From JAAYUD01 sp041907665 (GTDB lineage Bacteria; Bacteroidota; Bacteroidia; Bacteroidales; Bacteroidaceae), in NCBI GenBank assembly GCA_041907665.1, contig JAYRGW010000002.1, positions 1 through 64,000 of the forward strand: 64,000 bases of DNA, in the 5' to 3' direction. The first letter of the stretch is position 1; each line of letters begins with the position of its first letter. Shown piece after piece: positions 17,799-26,992 of this stretch. Under the pieces are notes generated by a model that was not told where the DNA came from, ran no database searches, and worked only from the letters and a program-made list of their open reading frames with translations. The translations under genes and the position numbers were made by a program.

Positions 17799-18791
17799 TC
17801 ACTCTTCAGATTGTTTAGTGATAACTTTATTAGCTCCCGAAGTAGGTCTGAAGGTTAATGGATTGTTCTTGACAAAAGATTCTATATGGCGCATTCGTTT
17901 TTCTTCTAATATCTCATCTACAGCAATGAGTATTCCTGTTTCTTCCACATCACCGAACCCATAATTGATAGCAGTCCCGAACATGCGCATCGTAGGACTA
18001 AGTCCCATATATGCATTGACCAAAGGAGGAATGTTATAGTTTAGCTTTCTAATCTCGCTATTCAATATTTTATAGTCTTCCTTAAAAGAATCTTTATTAA
18101 ACAACCTTGCCAACTCTTTCTCATCCGTTTCAATCATCAAGGGTTTTTTAGGTGTAATTAGATTATCTTTATCAGCAAAATGCTTTTTCAAAAAATAAAG
18201 GATCATATCTCGACCTTGCCGTATATAACTTGGATACATCGTAACTTTTCCAAAGAAATATTTCACAGTAGGCATAATTACTGTAAGAGCACCAAGTCCA
18301 TCCCACAAATTGTCAAGGGCGAATATACCTTTACTACCCAAACGAGTAGATTGATACTCGAGCGTCACAAAAGAGCGAGCGAGTTCAATAGTAGTAGGAA
18401 GATATTCATCCAAAAACTTTTGGGAGAAATCAAACATATGAGCTGTAGCTAAAACTGGCTCACCCTCTTTACTAAATTGCACATCAGTACCTAGTATATA
18501 TCGATAGCCTCCCAATATCTTTTCTTCTTCCGGATCCCATACGATCAATTGTTTGTAGGGATTCTCCATTGTATCATATTCGTCTATATCGATGGATTTA
18601 CCCGTTCCGCCACCAGCCGCGCGAAAAGCTATTTCTCGCAAACGTCCTATTTCTCTCATGATATTGGGAGCGTTATGATAAGTAATAATATATATCTGAT
18701 TATTACTTTTATTTGTCATTCTAAGTCGTTTATCCTCGGTTAATTCCGATTTTAGGACCTCTTTGTCTACTGGATTAATAATATCTTCCAT
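17799..18791 (-). CDS. glsB: Glycine N-acyltransferase of glycine-lipid synthesis
   Basis: In Bacteroides thetaiotaomicron GlsB transfers a 3-hydroxy fatty acid from ACP to the amino group of glycine. This product, N-acyl glycine (commendamide), is then O-acylated by GlsA to glycine lipid. The 330-aa protein has the OlsB/hemolysin-type acyl-ACP N-acyltransferase fold: residues around LREIAFRAAGGGTG, ELARSFVTLEYQ and KGIFALDNLWDGLG. Length, family and adjacency to the PlsC-domain gene directly upstream (14-bp gap) match the known glsA-glsB pair. The symbol rests on recognition and context, not on a search. Confidence 0.8.
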   Translation of the reverse strand: MEDIINPVDKEVLKSELTEDKRLRMTNKSNNQIYIITYHNAPNIMREIGRLREIAFRAAGGGTGKSIDIDEYDTMENPYKQLIVWDPEEEKILGGYRYILGTDVQFSKEGEPVLATAHMFDFSQKFLDEYLPTTIELARSFVTLEYQSTRLGSKGIFALDNLWDGLGALTVIMPTVKYFFGKVTMYPSYIRQGRDMILYFLKKHFADKDNLITPKKPLMIETDEKELARLFNKDSFKEDYKILNSEIRKLNYNIPPLVNAYMGLSPTMRMFGTAINYGFGDVEETGILIAVDEILEEKRMRHIESFVKNNPLTFRPTSGANKVITKQSEE

Positions 18792-18805
18792 ATCATGTTT
18801 CTGAT

Positions 18806-19624
18806 TTACGATTCCATTTTATATACTAGTTCTCTGACATATGCAGCCCATTGGCGGGGTGTTTTACTCTTATCAAAAGTTTGCCAGGGAATAGGTTTTC
18901 CGATTGTCAATTCAAAGGTTTTATGCCTATTCTTGTACGCCTCATCTACCAAATATATCATGGCAATATCGAATTTAGTTCCAAAGAATCGACATAAATT
19001 CGACAGGTTATAGAAAAAATTTGAGTTCCGGCCATTGAAGTGTATAGGAACTACGTCACGATGAGTTTCCACACTTTTAGTGATAAATGTTTTTTTCCAT
19101 TCAGCATCCCTAATTAAACCCTTATGCCGACGAGAACAAAGTCCTGCAGGGAACATCACCAATTGTTCATCAGAAGCAAAGCCCTTTTCAATGACTTTTG
19201 GAAAATCTTTAGACTGCTTGCCAGTCTTATTGATAGGAATAAAGAATGGAGACATACCGTGCAGATTCATCAACAAGTCATTAACTAGAAATTTTATTTT
19301 CTCATTATACGCCTTTCCCAAAACAGCAGATAAGATCAATCCGTCTTGAGCTCCCAATGGATGATTGGAAACAAATGTATATAAACCTTCTGTCGGTAAA
19401 TTCTCGCTATTTTTTACGGATACCTTTACATCTAAATAATCCAATGCGGCATTTACAAAAGCTAAGCCTTGAATGTTACCAGATTCTCTGAGAAACACAT
19501 TTAATTCTTCTTGATGAGCGATGCGTTTCAAATAAGAGACAAGCATTTTCGGGACATGCCTATTGGGGACCTTCTCTTGAAGGACTCTATCTATATCTAT
19601 TAAGTAGTCAGAATTTTCTAGCAT
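18806..19624 (-). CDS. glsA: Glycine-lipid O-acyltransferase (PlsC domain)
   Basis: GlsA adds a second fatty acid to the hydroxyl of N-(3-hydroxyacyl)glycine. The 272-aa protein carries the PlsC acyltransferase motifs: NHPLGAQDG (the H-x4-D catalytic pair, about residue 90) and FPAGLCSRRHKG (the substrate-phosphate-type motif). It is the first gene of the pair with glsB and has its own promoter at 19653-19684. The assignment of the pair to glycine-lipid synthesis follows from family and order. Confidence 0.8.
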   Translation of the reverse strand: MLENSDYLIDIDRVLQEKVPNRHVPKMLVSYLKRIAHQEELNVFLRESGNIQGLAFVNAALDYLDVKVSVKNSENLPTEGLYTFVSNHPLGAQDGLILSAVLGKAYNEKIKFLVNDLLMNLHGMSPFFIPINKTGKQSKDFPKVIEKGFASDEQLVMFPAGLCSRRHKGLIRDAEWKKTFITKSVETHRDVVPIHFNGRNSNFFYNLSNLCRFFGTKFDIAMIYLVDEAYKNRHKTFELTIGKPIPWQTFDKSKTPRQWAAYVRELVYKMES

Positions 19625-19652
19625 CTTATATATTAGAATATCTTTGAGCCTA

Positions 19653-19684
19653 CAAATTTAGAAGTTCTTTTTTATTAATTTCAA
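19653..19684 (-). promoter_or_regulatory. Promoter of glsA-glsB
   Basis: Minus-strand TTG (19684-19682), 21 bp, TAAATTTG (19660-19653). The start codon of glsA lies 28 bp downstream. Confidence 0.55.
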
Positions 19685-19831
19685 TATTTTACTATAAAAT
19701 CGTATTAAAGTATGAGTAAAAGGTCCAAAATTGTTCGACATATTAGTTTTTTTGAATATAAAAAACAATTTTTTACGTCATCGGCACTCAAAGTTTTTAT
19801 TGATTATACTTATAGGTTTCAGATAAATATG

Positions 19832-19839
19832 TATTTTTG
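19832..19839 (+). promoter_or_regulatory. -7 element upstream of the ECF sigma gene
   Basis: TATTTTTG fits the Bacteroides -7 box and lies 52 bp before the start codon. I see no TTTG at the usual distance upstream, so the promoter may be weak or activated. Confidence 0.35.
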
Positions 19840-19891
19840 TCATCCACCAATAATGAAAAGGAACTATAATGAATTATAAATATAAAACACC

Positions 19892-20425
19892 ATGTCCGAA
19901 TCCGACTTCAATATAAACGATAAGGATAGCCTTATCCCTTTCAAAACGCGTTTGGTCGACGCTCAACCTGAACTGATTCGCTTTGCCCATAAACTATCGT
20001 CCGATCAAGATGAAATAAATGATTTGGTACAAGAGACTCTATTGAAAGCTCTTGACAACGAAAATAAGTTTGAAGCTGGGACAAACTTTCTTGGCTGGAT
20101 ATACACAATCATGAAAAATATTCATGTAAATAAATGTCGTAAGCAAATACAGAACCAATCTTATATAAACAACGAAGAACTAATACAAGGGAGAGAAATA
20201 CACAACGCCATTTCTGATTATTCTGAATACAATTATGATATCCAAGAGGTATATCGCTTACTCGATTCATTACCAGGAGAATACCGAGTAGCCTTCATGA
20301 TGCATATATCAGGCTTTAAATATAAAGAAATAGCGTCTAAAATGAATTTGCCACTCGGCACAGTAAAAAGCCACATTTACCTGACACGACAGAAATTGCT
20401 TAATATCTTTAAAGATTTGAAGTAA
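19892..20425 (+). CDS. ECF-type RNA polymerase sigma factor
   Basis: The 177-aa sigma-70 family protein has region 2 (about 20-90: DQDEINDLVQETLLKALDN and FLGWIYTIMKN) and region 4 (about 120-170: GFKYKEIASKM and LPLGTVKSHIYLTRQKLL, the -35-reading helix-turn-helix). Region 3 is absent, as in ECF factors. No anti-sigma gene follows, so it belongs to the many Bacteroides ECF factors without an adjacent FecR-type partner. Its targets cannot be told from the window. The threonine/serine exporter genes downstream have their own -7 box. Confidence 0.92.
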   Translation: MSESDFNINDKDSLIPFKTRLVDAQPELIRFAHKLSSDQDEINDLVQETLLKALDNENKFEAGTNFLGWIYTIMKNIHVNKCRKQIQNQSYINNEELIQGREIHNAISDYSEYNYDIQEVYRLLDSLPGEYRVAFMMHISGFKYKEIASKMNLPLGTVKSHIYLTRQKLLNIFKDLK

Positions 20426-20473
20426 ATAAATAGAATATACGTTCTATATACCAATCATATAGAATATTTTATA

Positions 20474-20481
20474 TAACTTTG
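20474..20481 (+). promoter_or_regulatory. -7 element of the exporter operon
   Basis: TAACTTTG fits the -7 consensus. Its last three bases are the TTG that could be misread as a start codon at 20479, so the true start of the next gene is ATG at 20506. Confidence 0.5.
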
Positions 20482-20505
20482 CAGCCTCAAATTGATAAGG
20501 GTAAC

Positions 20506-21276
20506 ATGACGACTGACGATTCATTTAATTCTGTCTGTGATTTTATTGCCGAATATGCTGCTCATCTGATGAGTGTGGGGGTACATACTTCTCGAGTGGT
20601 ACGCAACTCAAAACGCATAGGCGAAGCGTTTGGTGTAGAAGTGCAGATGTGTGCTTTTTATAACAACATCATGGTTTCTATAACTAACAAGGAAACTCAT
20701 GAGTGTTATAATAAAGTAGTTGGCGTTTCTTCGCATAGTATAAGCTTTGAACATAACTCTGAGCTGAGTGCCTTAAGTTGGGAAATTTACGACCATCATC
20801 TGCCACTTAACATCATAAAGAAAAAATATCAAAAGATTATCGAAGCCCCCCGTATCCATCCACTGTTCGTGTTACTTTTGGTTGGATTTGCTAACGCGTC
20901 TTTTTGTCGTTTGTTTGACGGCGATGGTATTTCTATGGCAATTGTTTTTTCGGCAACGGTTATTGGGCTCTATTTAAAGCAACAAATGCTTGCCAAACAC
21001 ATCAACTCATTTGTCGTATTTATTGTTTCGGCTTTTGTAGCTTCACTGGCTGCTTCTATCTCGCTCATATTCAAAGATACCACAAGTTCTACAGCAATAG
21101 CTACCAGTGTATTGTATTTAGTACCGGGAGTACCTCTAATCAATGGTATGATCGACATTGTTGAAGGCCATGTTTTGATAGGCTTTTCACGGCTCACAGA
21201 AGCCGCATTGCTTATTATGTGCATTGCCATAGGGCTTTCTTTTACATTAATAATGGTAAAAAACAGTTTAATATAG
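20506..21276 (+). CDS. Threonine/serine exporter, ThrE N-terminal part
   Basis: This is the first half of a split ThrE-type exporter, expected to move threonine/serine out of the cytoplasm. The 256-aa protein starts with a soluble hydrolase-like domain (about 1-115, with SVGVHTSRVVRNSKRIGEAFG, the family's conserved region). About five transmembrane helices follow. The LVPGVPLINGMIDIVEG motif is characteristic of ThrE family members. The start at 20506 is preferred because the upstream TTG overlaps the -7 promoter box. The second half is the next gene, 2 bp away. Confidence 0.85.
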   Translation: MTTDDSFNSVCDFIAEYAAHLMSVGVHTSRVVRNSKRIGEAFGVEVQMCAFYNNIMVSITNKETHECYNKVVGVSSHSISFEHNSELSALSWEIYDHHLPLNIIKKKYQKIIEAPRIHPLFVLLLVGFANASFCRLFDGDGISMAIVFSATVIGLYLKQQMLAKHINSFVVFIVSAFVASLAASISLIFKDTTSSTAIATSVLYLVPGVPLINGMIDIVEGHVLIGFSRLTEAALLIMCIAIGLSFTLIMVKNSLI

Positions 21277-21278
21277 CG

Positions 21279-21779
21279 ATGATGACAATCCTAAATATAC
21301 TTTTCGATGGCCTTTTTGCCGCCATAGCAGGTATAGGCTTTGGGGCAATATCAGATCCTCCTTTGCGGGCTTTTAAAATGATTGCCATATTATCTGCATT
21401 GGGACATGCATGTCGTTACTGCCTGATGCATTTTCTAGGATTCGATATTGCTACAGCTTCTTTATTCGGAGCTATGGTCATAGGTTTTGGAAGTATGTGG
21501 CTCGGAAAGAGAGTATACTGTCCCCTTACAGTACTTTATATTCCTGCATTATTACCGATGATCCCAGGAAAATTTGCATACAATATGGTATTTTCTCTCT
21601 TAATGAGTTTGCAGACAGTCAAAGAGCCTGGAATGTTGAATAAATATATGGAAGCGTTTTTCTCAAATACACTAGTTACATGTACTGTCGTTTTCATGCT
21701 TGCCATTGGAGCGACTTTACCAATATTGCTGTTTCCTAAAATCGCTTTCTCTATTACCCGCCACAAAAATAAATTTTGA
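21279..21779 (+). CDS. Threonine/serine exporter, ThrE C-terminal part
   Basis: The 166-aa protein has four to five transmembrane helices and the family motif YIPALLPMIPGKFAYNMV, corresponding to the second membrane half of ThrE. Two ATG codons in tandem at 21279 begin the frame, 2 bp after the stop of the first half. The two proteins are therefore presumably made together and assemble into one exporter. Confidence 0.83.
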   Translation: MMTILNILFDGLFAAIAGIGFGAISDPPLRAFKMIAILSALGHACRYCLMHFLGFDIATASLFGAMVIGFGSMWLGKRVYCPLTVLYIPALLPMIPGKFAYNMVFSLLMSLQTVKEPGMLNKYMEAFFSNTLVTCTVVFMLAIGATLPILLFPKIAFSITRHKNKF

Positions 21780-21784
21780 AGTTT

Positions 21785-22513
21785 ATGGATATCTTTTGGA
21801 AAACTATTGCGTTATATAATTCGGCCACCTGGATTTACCAACTCATCATCTTGTTGGTCGGTTGTGCTGCTACTATAGCATTGATTATTAAACCTAACCC
21901 GTGGACAAAGCGGGTTATGAGATTCTATATTCTCCTTCTCTATCTATGGATTTCTATTGTATATTACTATATTTATTGTGATGCTCGAAATTATAATGGT
22001 ATCATGGCCCTTTTCTGGGGTGTGATGGCTATTATATGGATATGGGATATGATAGCAGGATATACAACCTTTGAAAGGACTCGCAAATATGATAAGCTTT
22101 CCTATTTCTTATTGGCAATGCCTTTCTGCTATCCGCTTATTTCTTTAGCCCGCGGTCTTTCTTTTCCGGAAATGACATCTCCAGTAATGCCGTGTTCTGT
22201 AGTCACGTTTACTATAGGCCTATTATTATTGCACTCTAAAAAGGTTAATATCTTTCTTGTGCTTTTTCTCTGCCATTGGTCACTTATCGGATTGACTAAA
22301 ACATACTTCTTTCATATTCCAGAAGATTTTTTACTAGCAAGTGCTTCCATTCCGGCATTGTACCTATTCTTTCGCGAATATTTTTTATCAAACCTGAAGG
22401 TAGAAACAAAGCCAAAAGCAAAATACATTAATTGGTTGCTTATTCTGGTCTGTGGTATTTTGGGTATAGTACTTATTACTACACTATTTTTAGAACTCGG
22501 CCCAGTAAAATAG
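21785..22513 (+). CDS. Multipass membrane protein, DUF6064-like
   Basis: The 242-aa protein has about eight hydrophobic helices and no soluble domain. The N-terminus (IALYNSATWIYQL...) and the overall pattern resemble the DUF6064 family, which has no known function. It follows the exporter genes by 5 bp and ends just before the gene-free island, so it is the last gene of this short operon. Start taken at ATG 21785; an in-frame TTG nine bases earlier overlaps the previous stop. Confidence 0.6.
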   Translation: MDIFWKTIALYNSATWIYQLIILLVGCAATIALIIKPNPWTKRVMRFYILLLYLWISIVYYYIYCDARNYNGIMALFWGVMAIIWIWDMIAGYTTFERTRKYDKLSYFLLAMPFCYPLISLARGLSFPEMTSPVMPCSVVTFTIGLLLLHSKKVNIFLVLFLCHWSLIGLTKTYFFHIPEDFLLASASIPALYLFFREYFLSNLKVETKPKAKYINWLLILVCGILGIVLITTLFLELGPVK

Positions 22514-22651
22514 GACTAGAACAACTTGATTTTTCTATTTCAAAGAATCATCTACACTCTTTGGTCTGATGTACCGGAATGGAATAAGTGCATGCACCTG
22601 CAAAAGTTAGAGCACTAAACATCATAAAGTACCCCGCAGTATGTGACATGT

Positions 22652-22677
22652 TTGCGACTCACGCTCGTGAGTCGCAA
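22652..22677. repeat. Perfect hairpin, 12-bp arms
   Basis: TTGCGACTCACG, two bases, then CGTGAGTCGCAA. No T run follows, so it is not a simple terminator. Confidence 0.7.
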
Positions 22678-22838
22678 GTGTCGTATGTTAGTTTTTCCGG
22701 TGACGTCCTTAAGTTTTTCAGAAAACGTATGGACGTCAACAATTTTAGGTACATATGTGGTTTTAAATATACTGAAATGACTGAAAATATGTAACAAATA
22801 GATATATTTTAATATTCCTGATAAAATAACATTTCAGA

Positions 22839-22995
22839 CCTTTGTCACTTCCGTATGACACCATTACACACTATCCCACAGCATATTAACAATACACCAT
22901 ATACAACGCCAGCGAAAAGAGGTCCCAAAATCAGGCCAAGAGCATGTTATAGGAACGTTATTTCCGGTAGGGGTCTATTTAGACTCGTTCTAAAC
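22839..22995 (+). repeat. 157-bp repeat block, copy A
   Basis: It aligns without gaps to the reverse complement of 44783-44939, with 17 mismatches by hand (about 89% identity). In the only shared open frame nearly all mismatches fall at codon positions 1 and 2, so it is not conserved as protein. Confidence 0.85.
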
Positions 22996-23324
22996 ACACT
23001 CCTACAGACACCCGAGTAGCCGATTTTATATATACGATGTGTTTCAGTTATTCTGAAAAGGACTTCATTTTATACAACATTTTTCGCTTTCAAATCTATC
23101 GTTATCGAGATCTCTTCAAGTAGCTTTCATACTTCTCCAAAGGTCATTCTTGGCACATTCGACATTCAGATATATTCCTTTAGTCCCTCAACCTATTCCG
23201 ATGAGCCTATTTCAAGATGAACATTGAGAGCGATACTGATACTATTTTAACCATACTGAAGTCGCAATTCTCAATACACGGAATGGAAGCTTTGCCTTCG
23301 AAAAATGATAAGGACGAACACAAA

Positions 23325-23386
23325 AATTCATAAGGACGAAAATAAATGTTTCTAGTTACAAACTTTTAGTTTCGTCCTTATGAATT
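23325..23386. repeat. 62-bp hairpin, copy A
   Basis: Arms AATTCATAAGGACGAAA and TTTCGTCCTTATGAATT (17 bp, perfect) enclose a 28-nt loop. The whole 62 bp is identical to the reverse complement of 45256-45317. Another TAAGGACGAA word precedes it at 23309. Confidence 0.9.
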
Positions 23387-23663
23387 TCTAGCTGTCTATC
23401 AACACATTACTTACTCACTCATTATATCTCTCCCCTACTACATCTCTATTCTAGCAGCGAACAAAGCATGCAAAGAGTGCCCTACATGGCCTTGTCACCA
23501 ATGTTCAGATAAAAAAGTATCAGAATCTCAGCGAATATTCGCCTTGATATATGTGTTGAAAAGAATGGAATAGTATATTCTATGCTGCTCATCTGTTCCA
23601 TTTATGGTATATTTGCTAATATATACTTTATGCCAGAAAGCTCAGATCAGCCAGCAATAATTA

Positions 23664-24971
23664 TCATCCAAATACAAACTTCAATATAAAAAGGATAGCT
23701 AAGATGTATAAAGTAATGCTGATATCCTTAAACTTACCAGAGAACAGCTTAATAAGTACATAACAAAGCATTCCCATACAGATTCCATCGGCAATAGAAT
23801 AAGTCAATACCATCATAATGATAGTAATAAATGCAGGAAGAGCTTCAGATATATCGCCTAAATCTATTTTCAAAACAGAATCCAGCATAAAGACACCCAC
23901 CAAAACCAGAGCACCAGTAGTGGCAGCACTCGGAATAAGAAGAAATATAGGCGAAAAAAGCAACGCCAATAAAAACAACATACCAGTAACGAACGATGTC
24001 ATTCCCGAGCGTCCTCCTTCTGCTATACCGGAAGCACTCTCTACATAAGTTGTGATAGTAGAGCAACCGAAGATAGCACCAACCGTAGTACCGATTGCAT
24101 CGGACATCATCGCTTCTTTTACACGAGGAATAGAACCATCTTTACCTACGATACCGGTTTTCGTAGCAAGTCCAACCAACGTCCCCAGTGTATCAAAAAT
24201 ATTAATAATAAGCAATGTGAATACCACAATAGCCATATCAAAAGTAAAGAAGTGAGAGAAATCAAATTTGCAAAAAATAGGAGCAACCGAATGGGGTGCC
24301 GATACAGGCATAAAGCCGTGAGGTATTTGGGTTACCCCCATAGGAATACCAATGATAGTACAGATAACAATGCTATAAAACAAAGCCCCTTTCACTTTTT
24401 TGACAAGGAGTATACCACTCAGCAAAATACCTATCATTCCCAATATAGCCGAAGGCGTAAACGGGCCGAGAGTGACAAATGTGCCTGGATTGGCAGCAAT
24501 GATACCTGCGTTTTTCAATCCAATAAAAGCTATAAACATACCTATACCAGCAGAAATTGCATGACGAAGATTCATTGGTATACTGTCAAGTATCATTTCT
24601 CGGATATTGAAAAAGGTTATAAGAATAAATATAACACCTTCAACAAGCATCGCAGCCAAAGCTGTCTGCCAGGAATATCCCATTGCTTGAACAAGCGTAA
24701 AGGCAAAAAAAGCATTCAATCCCATACTTGGAGCTTGAGCAAATGGAAGCTTTGCCATAAATGCCAATAATAACGTAGCAACAGCAGAGACAAGAGCCGT
24801 GGTAGTAAACAATGCCGCTTTATCCATACCCGTCGTTGACAGAATAGTAGGGTTAACAGCCAAAATATAACTCATCGTTAAAAAAGTAGTAATACCGGCA
24901 ACAATTTCCGTGCGGTATTTCATCTTACCCGCATCAAATCCTAAAAGTTTTTGTAACAGTGAATTAGTCAT
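23664..24971 (-). CDS. NCS2-family purine permease (guanine/hypoxanthine type)
   Basis: The 435-aa inner-membrane protein has 12-14 predicted helices and belongs to the AzgA/PbuG-like branch of NCS2 transporters, which import hypoxanthine, guanine or adenine with protons. Motifs seen: GITTFLTMSYILAVNP at the N-terminus, APSMGLNAFFAFTLV, and CSTITTYVESASGIAEGGRSG, all typical of this branch. It is the last gene of a probable operon cysS-thioesterase-permease, 29 bp after the thioesterase. Exact base preference is not visible. Confidence 0.9.
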   Translation of the reverse strand: MTNSLLQKLLGFDAGKMKYRTEIVAGITTFLTMSYILAVNPTILSTTGMDKAALFTTTALVSAVATLLLAFMAKLPFAQAPSMGLNAFFAFTLVQAMGYSWQTALAAMLVEGVIFILITFFNIREMILDSIPMNLRHAISAGIGMFIAFIGLKNAGIIAANPGTFVTLGPFTPSAILGMIGILLSGILLVKKVKGALFYSIVICTIIGIPMGVTQIPHGFMPVSAPHSVAPIFCKFDFSHFFTFDMAIVVFTLLIINIFDTLGTLVGLATKTGIVGKDGSIPRVKEAMMSDAIGTTVGAIFGCSTITTYVESASGIAEGGRSGMTSFVTGMLFLLALLFSPIFLLIPSAATTGALVLVGVFMLDSVLKIDLGDISEALPAFITIIMMVLTYSIADGICMGMLCYVLIKLFSGKFKDISITLYILAILFILKFVFG

Positions 24972-25000
24972 AACATCTATTATTTTTTACTCTAATTTAT

Positions 25001-25408
25001 TTATTCTAAAGTGAAAGGCAATTGACGGTCCATCCGAAAGACACTAGAACGAAAAGAGGCAATCAACTGATTTTCTTGATTGGTAATATCAACTTCATAA
25101 TAACCGGTGGTACGTCCTATATATTTTTCGACAGCAATAGCCGTCAGCGTATCACCTTGGGTGCTAGCTCGAAAGAAAGTAATATCAGCCGAAAGTGAAA
25201 ACGAAAGTTTTCCATGCGAATTGGAAGAGGCAGCTAATGCCAAATCGGCTAAAGTAAAAAGAGCCCCCCCCTGGGTTCTTCCACCCGCATTGAGATGCTC
25301 TTTTGTTATCTTCATTCGCGCACAGGCATATCCCTGACGTACCTCTAATAATTCGACGCCAGCGTTTACAGCAAAAAGATCATTTTTGAAAAATTCTTGC
25401 GGCGTCAT
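25001..25408 (-). CDS. PaaI-type hotdog thioesterase
   Basis: The 135-aa protein has a single hotdog domain with the family signature HLNAGGRTQGGALFTLAD followed by the long helix. Relatives hydrolyse acyl- or aryl-CoA esters. The usual HGG is QGG here, a substitution at a position close to the active site, so activity may be altered. It lies 12 bp after cysS and 29 bp before the permease gene. Substrate unknown. Confidence 0.8.
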   Translation of the reverse strand: MTPQEFFKNDLFAVNAGVELLEVRQGYACARMKITKEHLNAGGRTQGGALFTLADLALAASSNSHGKLSFSLSADITFFRASTQGDTLTAIAVEKYIGRTTGYYEVDITNQENQLIASFRSSVFRMDRQLPFTLE

Positions 25409-25420
25409 CTTATCTATTTA

Positions 25421-26896
25421 TTACTTATTAAGTTTCCAATCAAACCCTTCTTTCGTATCCTTTACTTCGAAACCGAGTTCTGCAAGTTTATTACGAATCA
25501 TATCAGAAGTAGCCCAATCTTTGGATGCTTTTGCCTTTTGACGCTGTTCTAACAACATATCGACAACTTCGCCATAAGCTTTTTCACGAGCATCAGCAGA
25601 TCCAGAAGTTTCTCTTAGTCCCATAATCTCGAACATAAAGATCCGGAATGTTTCTTTCAATTCGTCTAAGTCTTGAGCAGATATAGTAGCGCTACCACTC
25701 AATATATTGTTTATTTCACGAGTTGCATCAAAAAGATGAGAAATAACAATAGGGGTATTCAGATCATCATCCATCGCGGCATAGCATTTAGCCCGGAGTT
25801 CGTGAAAATCAATAGAAGACTTAGCTGATGGAGTAATACGTTTCAAATTATCCCATCCTTCCATAAGGCGCGAAAGCCCTTTCTCCGAAGCTTGCAACGC
25901 TTCATTACTGAAATCGACCGTACTACGATAATGAGCCTGAAGAATAAAGAAACGAATAGTCATAGGACTATAGGGACGTTCCAATAATTTATGAGAACCT
26001 GTGAAGAATTCTTCCAGCGTGATAAAATTACCAAGTGACTTACCCATCTTGGTACCATTGATTGTTATCATGTTGTTGTGAACCCAATACTTCACCATAT
26101 CATCGCCCTGCGAAGCAACAGATTGAGCAATTTCGCACTCATGATGAGGGAACACCAAATCCATGCCACCACCATGTATATCAAAATGATTGCCCAGATA
26201 TTTACGCCCCATTGCGGTACATTCTGTATGCCAACCCGGAAATCCCTCACTCCATGGAGAAGGCCATCGCATAATATGTTCAGGTTGAGCACATTTCCAA
26301 AGAGCAAAGTCGGCAGCATTATGCTTCTCCTCCTGACCATCAAGAACACGAGAAGTATTCAATACATCCTCCAAATTGCGTCCCGAAAGCTTGCCATAAT
26401 GATATTTGGTATTGTATTTTTCTACATCAAAATAGACAGACCCTTGACTTTCATAGGCAAAACCATTATCAAGAATCTTCTTTACCAATTCTTCTTGTTC
26501 AATGATATGGCCCGATGCATGAGGTTCGATGCTTGGAGGCAATACATTAAGCGCCCGCATCGCATCATGATAGCGATTCTCGTAATATTGAGCAACCTCC
26601 ATTGGTTCAAGTTGCTCCAAACGAGCCTTTTTAGCTATTTTATCCTCGCCTTCGTCCGCATCGTGTTCCAAATGACCAACATCGGTAATATTACGGACAT
26701 AACGTACCTTGTATTCTAAATGCTTAAGATAACGAAACAAAACATCAAAAGTAATAGAAGGACGGGCATGTCCCAAATGTGGATCACCGTAAACAGTAGG
26801 GCCACAAACGTACATCCCGACATGAGGAGCATGGATAGGAACAAAAAGCTCTTTTTTCCTGTTGAGCGTATTGTAAAGAGTTAATTTATTTTCCAT
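25421..26896 (-). CDS. cysS: Cysteinyl-tRNA synthetase
   Basis: This class I synthetase charges tRNA-Cys. The 491-aa protein has CGPTVYGDPHLGHARP (zinc Cys and HIGH-type motif), the zinc-site segment HGGGMDLVFPHHECE and KMGKSLGN (KMSKS-type loop), followed by the DALR anticodon-binding region. The start is ATG 26896, because a longer in-frame start at 26932 lies inside the promoter at 26930-26961. First gene of a probable operon with the thioesterase and permease. Confidence 0.97.
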   Translation of the reverse strand: MENKLTLYNTLNRKKELFVPIHAPHVGMYVCGPTVYGDPHLGHARPSITFDVLFRYLKHLEYKVRYVRNITDVGHLEHDADEGEDKIAKKARLEQLEPMEVAQYYENRYHDAMRALNVLPPSIEPHASGHIIEQEELVKKILDNGFAYESQGSVYFDVEKYNTKYHYGKLSGRNLEDVLNTSRVLDGQEEKHNAADFALWKCAQPEHIMRWPSPWSEGFPGWHTECTAMGRKYLGNHFDIHGGGMDLVFPHHECEIAQSVASQGDDMVKYWVHNNMITINGTKMGKSLGNFITLEEFFTGSHKLLERPYSPMTIRFFILQAHYRSTVDFSNEALQASEKGLSRLMEGWDNLKRITPSAKSSIDFHELRAKCYAAMDDDLNTPIVISHLFDATREINNILSGSATISAQDLDELKETFRIFMFEIMGLRETSGSADAREKAYGEVVDMLLEQRQKAKASKDWATSDMIRNKLAELGFEVKDTKEGFDWKLNK

Positions 26897-26929
26897 AACT
26901 ATTTTTATTATTTCTCTTTTTCTGAATTG

Positions 26930-26961
26930 CAAAGTTATTTATTCAGCTGATTGATAACAAA
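26930..26961 (-). promoter_or_regulatory. Promoter of cysS
   Basis: Minus-strand TTTG (26961-26958), 20 bp, TAACTTTG (26937-26930). This is a full match to the Bacteroides consensus and fixes the cysS start downstream. Confidence 0.7.
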
Positions 26962-26992
26962 ATTTTCAGCATAAAAATGACACAACATCATA

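Larger units (their letters stand above)
22514..23663. other. Gene-free island A, rich in palindromes
   Basis: This 1150-bp stretch has no plausible gene on either strand. It contains a perfect 12-bp-arm hairpin (22652-22677), a segment TCGTATGTTAGTTTTTCCG (22681-22699) shared with island B, GACGTCC...GGACGTC inverted repeats, a 157-bp block also present in island B, and a 62-bp hairpin identical to one in island B. Recurrent words are TAAGGACG and CGTATGTTAG. It lies between two convergently facing gene groups. Confidence 0.7.

Noticed and set aside
20479..20505. TTG start for the first ThrE gene
   Set aside because: The TTG is part of the -7 box TAACTTTG, so it cannot be in the transcript.
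22652..22677. CRISPR or short-repeat array in the islands
   Set aside because: The repeats are palindromic and irregularly spaced, with no constant repeat-spacer period and no cas genes nearby.
22588..22797. Small open frames on both strands in island A
   Set aside because: They run through palindromes, lack ribosome sites and have no recognisable protein features.
26897..26932. Longer start for cysS
   Set aside because: It lies within the predicted promoter and adds residues before the conserved N-terminus.
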